From Misgurnus anguillicaudatus (lineage: Eukaryota; Chordata; Actinopteri; Cypriniformes; Cobitidae): 64,000 nucleotides of DNA. The number at the start of each line of letters is the position of its first letter. Within the stretch, counting starts at the first letter, position 1. The notes under the pieces are model-generated. The model worked only from the letters and a program-made list of their open reading frames with translations. It made no database searches and was not told where the DNA came from. The stretch is from the NCBI RefSeq assembly GCF_027580225.2, contig NW_027395277.1:1116001-1180000 (forward strand). Direction: 5' to 3'. Made by a program: the position numbers and the translations under genes. Of this stretch, positions 44,091 to 56,400 are shown in pieces.

Positions 44091-47000
44091 GTAAAATCAC
44101 TTTTATAAATCTTGTTTATGTTAAATTAAATTAAAATACATTAAATTGCAATGTTTTAGTTATATAAGTAACTTTGTACCATGGTAATACCATGTTTTGG
44201 ACTTAAATGGTACTATAGTAGGTAGGTATTTCAGAGTATTATAAAAATAACACTGCAATTTAGTACCATAGTATATTTCAAAGTACCAAGCATAATTTTA
44301 TCTTGTTAAACATATGCCTACTGAAGAGACCAGATAAAACCAGCCTAAGATGGTTGGGTGGTTTTAGCTGGTCTCCCAGCCTGGTTTAAGCTGGTGTAGC
44401 AGGCTGGTTTTAGACGTTTTTAACCACTTTTTTAGCTGATCTTATCTGGTCAGGCTAGGAGACCAGCTCACCCACCAGCTTGACCAGGCTAGAAGACCAG
44501 CTTAACCAGCTTTGCTATGCTGGAAAGACCATTTTAAACAAGCTACTTCCATCTTAAACCAGTGAAGACCAGCCAACCAACATAGCCAAGCTGGACAAAC
44601 TTCCAGCCTGGTCAAGCGGGTTTTAGCTGGTGGATCTAACATAGCTTAGTCCAGCTAGATCAGCTTAAAAAGTGACCAAAACACAGCTAGACCAGCTTAC
44701 TACACCAGCAAAACCAGCTAAAACCAAGCTTTGAGACTAGCTAAAACCTACTCCCCATCTTATGCTGGTTTTAGCTGGATTTTTTAGTAGGGTAATGCCA
44801 TGTTTTGGGCTATGATGGTACTATAATTGTATTGTATTTGGTATTTAAGAGTATTACGTAAAAAATAACATGCTATAATAAGACCAGCTTAAACCAGCTA
44901 CTTGCATCTTAAACCAGCTAAGACAAGCCAACCAGCTTAGCCAAGCTGGACAAACTTCCAGCCTGGTCAAGCAGGTTTAAGCTGGTGGGTCAGCTGGTTT
45001 TCCAGCCTGACCAGCTAAGTCCAGCTAGATCAGCCTAAAAAGTGACCAAAACACAGCTAGACCAGCTTGCTACACCAGGAAAACCAGCTAAAACAAAGCT
45101 TTGAGACTAGCTTAAACCAGCTTATTCTGGTCTTCGCTGGATTTTTCAGTAGGCTAATGCCATGTTTTGGACTATAATGGTATTATAATTGTATTGTTTT
45201 TGGTATTTAAGAGTATTATATAAATAAGATGCTAAAAAACACTGCAGTCATTTCGTAGCATATTTTAAAGTATTAAGCATAATTTTATCTAGTTAAAAAT
45301 GTTAAAAAGTTAAAAAGACCAGCTAAAACCAGCCTAAGATGGTTGGGTGGTTTTAGAAGAGTTTTCTCGCTTTTTAAGCTGGTCAGGCTGGGAGACCAGC
45401 TGACCCACCAGTTAAAACCAGCTCACCCACCAGCTTGAAAGACCAGCTTAACGTGGTTTGCCAGGCCGGGAAGACCATCTTAAACCAGCTACTTCCATCT
45501 TAAACCAGCTAAGACCAGCCAACCAGCTTAGCCAAGCTGGACAAACTTGGGTCAGCTGGTTTCCCAGCCTAAAAAGTGTCCAAAATCCCTCTAAAACCAG
45601 CCTGCTATCAGCTCAACCAGCTAAGACCAGGCTAGGAGACCAGCTAAAACCAGCCAACCAGCTTAGCATTGTAACGGTACCATGATATTTTCTTACGTAC
45701 TGTACCTTCCATTTAAATTCCATGTGTCCATGTTTGTGGACAGGATGTACGACAGCAGTACCTTAAACTAAACATTATACTACAATTATGTTAATCATTA
45801 AATACTATGGTTTTCATTGAAGAACCATGGTATTGCTTTAAGATATCATACCAATACTGTAGTACAACTGTATTAAGTGTCCGTGTCAAAGATTACTCTA
45901 CCATCACATAACATTCACCTGTTGCTTATTGTCAGTGTTTAAATATTTCTGGTCCTGTGACAGGAGAGGTAGGGGCCAACTTCATTGACGTGGCTAAAGA
46001 AGCCCAAAAGCGCTTTCTGGGGCCCTTGCACCCCTCCTTCAACCTGGTGAAGATCTTGCGGCCCATGATGCACAGAGCGCTGCCGCATGATGGCTACAGC
46101 AGAGCCAACGGACGCTTGGGCATCTCCCTTACACGGGTCACTGATGGAGAAAATGTGCTGGTGTCACACTTTAACAGTAATGAAGAACTGGTGCAGGTGT
46201 GTACTAATATAAATAATGATATTTAATGTACCCTACCCCTAATTTTACGTCTAAACCCAACCCATGCATACCGTACAGCGAGTTTATGTATGAGATTTTA
46301 ATTTCCTCTCTAAATCTTTGTGTGTTTTTGTGTGATTGTGAGTACAGGCGTGTATATGCAGCGCTTACATTCCTGTGTACTGTGGCCTGATCCCGCCAAC
46401 ACTGCAGGGTGTGGTGAGTATCCAAAAGATACTGTATCTATATCATTACTCAGAATTTATTTTACATCTACATCACGATGATAAGAGCCTTTCTTTACTT
46501 TAGGCAAAAGGTTTTGCACTACTTTGACTCCCACACCAAAATAATCTGTGAAACTCACAAAATGAAAGTATTTGAGAGGTTTCCTGTGTGTTTGTTTAAA
46601 CCTCAGCTCTGTTTTTATTTGGCATCGGGAGATCTAAAGAGCTGATCTCTGATCAGTAGACCCATGAGGAGGTTTTTAGTGTTAACACAACTGGCACGTG
46701 GCACATCAGGTCGTCCAAGTGTGCGATTGTGTAGCTCCCTCTGTGCCCGAGTTAGTGAATGACTCTCTGTGTGTGTGTAGGCAGGGTTTATTGTATGATT
46801 GTGTATTTGTCCTGGCAGTGTTTGTGTACCAAACATGAATCCCATATGGGTCCGGAAACGTACTGCTATTCTGTGTACTCTACTGTTAATATGCAGTAAA
46901 ACATCACATGTGACCTGAATTTTCATTGAATGATATGTTTATAATTTGACACTGAGATTTTCTCTCTCTATCTTTCAGCGGTATGTGGACGGTGGCATCA

Positions 47001-47245
47001 GTGATAATTTACCGCAGTATGAACTGAAAAACACCATCACAGTGTCTCCATTCTCAGGGGAAAGTGACATCTGCCCACGAGACATCAGCTCTACAAACCT
47101 GCATGAGCTCAGATTCACCAACACATCCATTCAGTTCACGTTAGCAAACCTCTACAGAGTCACCAGAGCGCTCTTCCCACCTGATCCTCTGGTACAAACA
47201 CACACACACACGAAAACTCTCACACCCATAAGCATATATAAACTA

Positions 47246-47325
<80 letters not shown>

Positions 47326-47380
47326 TCATAAACATAAACACAAACAAACACATACAAACTCTTAACAAATGCTCTCTCTC

Positions 47381-47476
<96 letters not shown>

Positions 47477-50400
47477 AACTCTCACACCCTCACTCACACA
47501 TACAAGCATATACAAACTCACAAACACAAAAACATAAACAAACGAATACACATACATACATGCATACAAACACACAAACATATACAAACTCACACACACA
47601 CAAACTCATATACAAACACAAACTGACAAACACACAAACATATACAAACAAACATACACAAACTCATATACAAACACACAAACATATACAAACTCGTATA
47701 CAAACTCACACACGTATACACCTCATATACAAACACACACCGACAAACACACAAATATATACAGACTCATATACAAACACACAAACATATACAGACTCAT
47801 ATACAAACACACAAACATATACAGACTCATATACAAACACACAAACATATACAGACTCATATACAAACACACAAACATATACAGACTCATATACAAACAC
47901 ACAAACATATACAGACTCATATACAAACACACAAACATATACAGACTCATATACAAACACACAAACATATACAGACTCGTATACAAACACACAAACATAT
48001 ACAGACTCATATACAAACACACAAACATATACAGACTCATATACAAACACACAAACATATACAGACTCATATACAAACACACAAGCATATACAGACTCAT
48101 ATACAAACACACAAACATATACAGACTCGTATACAAACACACAAACATATACAGACTCATATTCAAACACACAAACATATACAGACTCATATACAAACAC
48201 ACACCGACAAACACACAAACATATACAGACTCATATACAAACAGACACATACAAACACACAAACATATACAGACTCATATACAAACAGACACATACAAAC
48301 ACACAAACATATACAAACTCATATACAAACAGACACATACAAACACACAAACATATACAGACTCATATACAAACAGACACATACAAACACACAAACATAT
48401 ACAAACTCATATACAAACACACACAGACAAACACACAAACATATACAGACTCATATACAAACACACACCGACAAACACACAAACATATACAGACTCATAT
48501 ACAAACAGACACATACAAACACACAAACATATACAGACTCATATACAAACAGACACATACAAACACACAAACATATACAAACTTATATACAAACAGACAC
48601 ATACAAACACACAAACATATACAAACTCATATACAAACTCGCACACATATACACCTCATATACAAACACGCACCGACAAAAACACAAAAATACTGTATAA
48701 AGACTCATATACAAACACACCGACAAACACACAAACATATACAGACTCATATACAAACACACAAACATATACAGACTCATATACAAACACACAAACATAT
48801 ACAGACTCATATACAAACACACAAACATATACAGACTCATATACAAACACACAAACATATACAGACTCGTATACAAACACACAAACATATACAGACTCAT
48901 ATACAAACACACAAACATATACAGACTCATATACAAACACACAAACATATACAGACTCGTATACAAACAGACAAACATATACAGACTCATATTCAAACAC
49001 ACAAACATATACAGACTCATATACAAACACACCGACATATACAGACTCATATACAAACACACAAACATATACAGACTCATATACAAACATATACAGACTC
49101 ATATACAAACACACACCGACAAACACACAAACATATACAAACTCATATACAAACTCGCACACATATACACCTCATATACAAACACACACCAACAAAAACA
49201 CAAACATACTGTATACAGACTCATATACAAACAGACAAACATATACAGACTCATATACAAACACACAAACATATACAGACTCATATACAAACAGACAAAC
49301 ATATACAGACTCATATACAAACAGACAAACATATACAGACTCATATACAAACACACAAACATATACAGACTCATATACAAACACACAAACATATACAGAC
49401 TCATATACAAACACACAAACATATACAGACTCATATACAAACAGACAAACATATACAGACTCATATACAAACAGACAAACATATACAGACTCATATACAA
49501 ACACACAAACATATACAGACTCATATACAAACACACAAACATATACAGACTCATATACAAACAGACAAACATATACAGACTCATATACAAACACACAAAC
49601 ATATACAGACTCATATACAAACACACAAACATATACAGACTCATATACAAACACACAAACATATACAGACTCATATACAAACAGACAAACATATACAGAC
49701 TCATATACAAACAGACAAACATATACAGACTCATATACAAACACACAAACATATACAGACTCATATACAAACACACAAACATATACAGACTCATATACAA
49801 ACAGACAAACATATACAGACTCATATACAAACAGACAAACATATACAGACTCATATACAAACACACAAACATATACAGACTCATATACAAACACACAAAC
49901 ATATACAGACTCATATACAAACAGACAAACATATACAGACTCATATACAAACAGACAAACATATACAGACTCATATACAAACACACAAATATATACAGAC
50001 TGTTGGAAACTTTTTTAGCGAAGACCAGGAGACTTGGATTTCCTCGAGCAGTAGTCTTTATTGCAGAAAGCGTTCTTGGAATCAGAGCATAGAGCTCGGG
50101 GTGCTGCAGTAACCAAGTCTGACTTTGGGTATACATGCATTACATTTAAAGCCATTCGAAGGGGGCAGTCCCTTCAGATGGAAACAATGCCTTTAGATTA
50201 CAATATAAACATGAAAGAGAGGTTACAGTCAGGCAAGAAAGGACAGCTGTAAACGCATTCCTGATCATCCCCCTTTGATCAGATAACCATTACGGCAGGA
50301 TGGGGTCTGTGTAAACGCATCCCAGATCATCCCCCCTTGAGTAGATAACAAATGGTCAAAATGCCCTATGAAAATAAAGGCATGCATTCCAGCTAATAGC

Positions 50401-53400
50401 TTCCATTACCTTGCTGTTTCTTTCATATTTAGGGGAACAGATACATATGATAATAATTAATAAAACAAAAACAATGACTTCAAATTATATTTCAACAAGA
50501 CTCATATACAAACACACATACACAAACTCATATACAAACACACAAACATATACAAACTCATATACAAACTCGCACACATATACACCTCATATACAAACAT
50601 ACACCGACAAACACACAAACATATAAAGACTCATTTACAAACACACAAACATATACAGACTCATATACAAACACACAAACATATACAGACTCATATACAA
50701 ACACACACATACAAACATACACAAACTCATTTACAAACACACACATACAAACACACAAACATATACAAACTCATATACAAACTCATATACAAACTTGCAC
50801 ACATATACACCTCATATACAAACTCATATACAAACATACAAACATATACAAACAGACACATAGAAACAAACACACAAACATATAAAGACTCATAAACAAA
50901 CACACAAACATATACAGACTCATATACAAACATATACAGACTCATATACAAACACACAAACATATACAGACTCATATACAAACACACAAACATATACAGA
51001 CTCATATACAAACATATACAGACTCATATACAAACACACAAACATATACAGACTCATATACAAACAGACAAACATATACAGACTCATATACAAACACACA
51101 AACATATACAGACTCATATACAAACACACAAACATATACAGACTCATATACAAACAGACAAACATATACAGACTCATATACAAACAGACAAACATATACA
51201 GACTCATATACAAACACACAAATATATACAGACTGTTGGAAACTTTTTTAGCGAAGACCAGGAGACTTGGATTTCCTCGAGCAGTAGTCTTTATTGCAGA
51301 AAGCGTTCTTGGAATCAGAGCATAGAGCTCGGGGTGCTGCAGTAACCAAGTCTGACTTTGGGTATACATGCATTACATTTAAAGCCATTCGAAGGGGGCA
51401 GTCCCTTCAGATGGAAACAATGCCTTTAGATTACAATATAAACATGAAAGAGAGGTTACAGTCAGGCAAGAAAGGACAGCTGTAAACGCATTCCTGATCA
51501 TCCCCCTTTGATCAGATAACCATTACGGCAGGATGGGGTCTGTGTAAACGCATCCCAGATCATCCCCCCTTGAGTAGATAACAAATGGTCAAAATGCCCT
51601 ATGAAAATAAAGGCATGCATTCCAGCTAATAGCTTCCATTACCTTGCTGTTTCTTTCATATTTAGGGGAACAGATACATATGATAATAATTAATAAAACA
51701 AAAACAATGACTTCAAATTATATTTCAACAAGACTCATATACAAACACACATACACAAACTCATATACAAACACACAAACATATACAAACTCATATACAA
51801 ACTCGCACACATATACACCTCATATACAAACATACACCGACAAACACACAAACATATAAAGACTCATTTACAAACACACAAACATATACAGACTCATATA
51901 CAAACACACAAACATATACAGACTCATATACAAACACACACATACAAACATACACAAACTCATTTACAAACACACACATACAAACACACAAACATATACA
52001 AACTCATATACAAACTCATATACAAACTTGCACACATATACACCTCATATACAAACTCATATACAAACATACAAACATATACAAACAGACACATAGAAAC
52101 AAACACACAAACATATAAAGACTCATAAACAAACACACAAACATATACAGACTCATATACAAACATATACAGACTCATATACAAACACACAAACATATAC
52201 AGACTCATATACAAACACACAAACATATACAGACTCATATACAAACATATACAGACTCATATACAAACACACAAACATATACAGACTCATATACAAACAG
52301 ACAAACATATACAGACTCATATACAAACACACAAACATATACAGACTCATATACAAACACACAAACATATACAGACTCGTATACAAACACACAAACATAT
52401 ACAGACTCATATACAAACACACAAACATATACAGACTCATATACAAACAGACAAACATATACAGACTCATATACAAACATATACAGACTCATATACAAAC
52501 ACACAAACATATACAGACTCATATACAAACAGACAAACATATACAGACTCATATACAAACACACAAACATATACAGACTCATATACAAACACACAAACAT
52601 ATACAGACTCGTATACAAACACACAAACATATACAGACTCATATACAAACACACAAACATATACAGACTCATATACAAACACACAAACATATACAGACTC
52701 ATATACAAACACACAAACATATACAGACTCATATACAAACACACAATCATATACAGACTCATATACAAACACACAAGCATATACAGACTCGTATACAAAC
52801 ACACAAACATATACAGACTCATATACAAACATATACAGACTCATATACAAACACACAAACATATACAGACTCATATACAAACACACAAACATATACAGAC
52901 TCATATACAAACATATACAGACTCATATACAAACACACAAACATATACAGACTCATATACAAACAGACAAACATATACAGACTCATATACAAACACACAA
53001 ACATATACAGACTCATATACAAACACACAAACATATACAGACTCGTATACAAACACACAAACATATACAGACTCATATACAAACACACAAACATATACAG
53101 ACTCATATACAAACAGACAAACATATACAGACTCATATACAAACATATACAGACTCATATACAAACACACAAACATATACAGACTCATATACAAACAGAC
53201 AAACATATACAGACTCATATACAAACACACAAACATATACAGACTCATATACAAACACACAAACATATACAGACTCGTATACAAACACACAAACATATAC
53301 AGACTCATATACAAACACACAAACATATACAGACTCATATACAAACACACAAACATATACAGACTCATATACAAACACACAAACATATACAGACTCATAT

Positions 53401-56400
53401 ACAAACACACAATCATATACAGACTCATATACAAACACACAAGCATATACAGACTCGTATACAAACACACAAACATATACAGACTCATATTCAAACACAC
53501 AAACATACACAGACTCATATACAAACACACACCGACAAACACACAAACATATACAGACTCATATACAAACAGACACATACAAACACACAAACATATACAG
53601 ACTCATATACAAACAGACACATACAAACACACAAACATATACAAACTTATATACAAACAGACACATACAAACACACAAACATATACAAACTCATATACAA
53701 ACTCGCACACATATACACCTCATATACAAACACGCACCGACAAAAACACAAAAATACTGTATAAAGACTCATATACAAACACACCGACAAACACACAAAC
53801 ATATACAGACTCATATACAAACACACAAACATATACAGACTCATATACAAACACACAAACATATACAGACTCATATACAAACACACAAACATATACAGAC
53901 TCATATACAAACAGACAAACATATACAGACTCATATACAAACAGACAAACATATACAAACTCATATACAAACTTGCACACATATACACCTCATATACAAA
54001 CTCATATACAAACATATACAAACAGACACATAGAAACAAACACACAAACATATAAAGACTCATAAACAAACACACAAACATATACAGACTCATATACAAA
54101 CACACAAACACACATACACAAACTCTCATACAAACACACAAACAAACATATACAAACACACACATAGAAACAAACACACAAACATATAAAGACTCATAAA
54201 CAAAAATATACAAACTCATATACAAACACACAAACATATACAGACTCATATACAAACACACAAATATATATAAACTCTCATTCATAAGCACATATACATG
54301 CACACACACAAACAAACATACACACACTTCCACATATACCCCCCCCACACACACATTGGTGTTCTACGAACACTTTTGTCTGTTAAAATGGCTTAAAATT
54401 CATCGGTTGTCAAGCGGATTACATTTCCATTTCTTCTGGCTCATGTCAGCGTTTTCCTCTTTCTCAGATCATGAAGAATATGTGTAAGCAGGGATACAGA
54501 GATGCTTTACACTTCCTGAAGACTAATGGTGAGTCAAACTTATTTATGCATGCTTTCAGACTGCAGTTATTTCCTACATCAGCATATTTCACCCAATCAG
54601 AACGCTTCATTTACTCCTGAATATGACCAAGTGTCACTGTTATCATGAAATGTTTATGGAATAGCATTTCTCATCCGCTCGCTGCCTCACACCTGTGTGG
54701 CTGAAGATTCATTTAGTCACTGTTGAAGTGAGGTGGATGACTGGTTGTGTTAGAGAGACCCTTAGTGGCCGGTACTGGCAATGACATCCAAAATCCTACA
54801 TTTATGGTGACCCCATTGTGTAAATAATAAGGGAGCACAACCATCTGTTTTTGTATAATGTTTAAGATAGATACTATATTTGAACAAATATCGCTAACTG
54901 TGCTATTTCTCAATACCTAACAAAATATCATCTAAAATTAATGTTTCCTTACACAAGCTTTATAATTCATTTGTGTTTGATTGTTGCTATTTCGTACAGA
55001 CTATATTATTTGTGTGCATATTTAGGTTTGTTACAGTATCGCAGCCCACACCGTATGCTTGCCGTTGCTGTTGGGGGACCTGAGGAAGACTTTGACCATG
55101 ATGATGATGATGAAGAGTCACAGAGAAGAGATGACAGAGGAAGAGAGGCCAGCATTCACGCAAGCATTGAGGAACACATCTTTGAACATCTGCCTCCTCA
55201 AGTACACAAAGGTGACTTTTCATTATAAAATATTGTTATAGCATGCTTATACTGTAGTTTATTTATACAGTATAACATTTAGCAATTTATACTACAGTAT
55301 TTAAGCACTACCATAATTCTTTTGTATAAATAACAATCTATGCACAAGCACAGAAAGTATCATGAAATGATGGGTATGTTTTGGACATGCACCATCGTAA
55401 TACCATGTTATTTAAGTACTTGCATAAGAGCAGCCTTTTTTCATATTTTAATATAAAGTATTTATGCTTTAAAATAAACCAAATGGTGCTGTGACTGAAA
55501 TGTATGTGGTCTCTCTAAAGCATTGGTCGAGGCGTGTAAGGATAGGTGGAGCCTGTCGCAGTCACTAAGCAACCTGCTGCCAGTCAGGATGGTGTCGGCC
55601 ATCTTGTTACCCTACACACTTCCTCTAGAATCAGCCGTTTCTTTGAGCATCAGGTAATTCAGTACTGACTGACGCTAACTAGTATTTCATGAAGTGTTTA
55701 GTTTAAGCATTTCTGCATGTTTACAAAAGCTGTCACAAAAAGTACACATTTGTACAAAAAAGTGCATATTAGTACCTCAAATTCAATTTCAATTCAATTT
55801 TATTTATATAGCGCTTTTCACAATACTTAATTGTTTTAAAGCAGCTTTACATTAATAGAAGCAGTAAAAGCACAGTAAAACGACAGATAGCATAACATAA
55901 TACACGATAGCATAAGCAGTCAAATTTGCTGCGGCTATGACTCGACATTATAAGCGAGCGTATTACTAATGTAACGTCTAGAAGAGGAAGCTAAGTTAAG
56001 CCCAAGAAGGCTGCCTCCCCGGGGTAAAAAACCCCCTAGGAGAAAAAACCCCCGGGCTGTTTAGCCGAGGAAATAAAAAAAAGTCCTAGGAGGGAAAAAC
56101 CCTTGGGAGATATATATGTATATACACACATATAAACGGATATTTGTGTAAAAGGTACAAATTTGTTCCTAAATGTACATAATTAGGAACTTTTGACTAG
56201 GGCTGTGCAAAAATATTTTTTAAGTCTCTACTATCGAAATTTTTAAAAACCCATCAAATCCCTCTGTGTGTGTCAAACAACCTCATCCGCTGCTGCTGCT
56301 GCTGTAGTTGTCGCTGTCCAGTGGCATATACGGACAGTTAGCAGGAGTGAGAAAATGGCAGAAAATGTAAAAACACCTGCTGCTTACGACCCTAACGACG

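Larger units (their letters stand above)
50001..52466. repeat. 1233-bp direct tandem duplication (LTR plus array)
   Basis: 50001-51233 and 51234-52466 match in order and content, including singular landmarks such as CATACACAAACTCATTTACAA and CACATAGAAACAAACACAC. Inside the array downstream there is also a 666-bp higher-order repeat (52153-52818 against 52819-53484). Confidence 0.88.
47471..54350. repeat. 30-bp satellite array in pnpla2 intron 4, about 6.9 kb
   Basis: More than 100 copies of a unit close to CACAAACATATACAGACTCA plus TATACAAACA follow in direct order, mixed with variants (CAGACAAACATATACAG, CGTATACAAAC, 22-bp short units lacking ACACACAA). The strand is almost free of G. Because 30 is a multiple of three, long frames stay open on both strands (for example 850 codons at 47560-50112); they are repetitive artefacts with no protein family. 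Higher-order duplications with periods of 1233 bp and 666 bp are visible. Interrupted by the solo LTR copies at 50001-50497 and 51234-51730. Confidence 0.96.

Noticed and set aside
47739..49990. CRISPR-like regular array
   Set aside because: Units are contiguous with no unique spacers, and the context is a vertebrate intron.
47560..50112. Open frame of 850 codons and large frames on the opposite strand
   Set aside because: The 30-bp satellite is a multiple of three without stops in several frames. The product is a monotonous [15 protein letters not shown] repeat, and the region is spliced out as pnpla2 intron 4.
50061..51485. Two identical 63-codon ORFs (50061-50252 and 51294-51485)
   Set aside because: They lie in the duplicated solo LTR and are antisense to its inferred direction; no retroviral protein is encoded.
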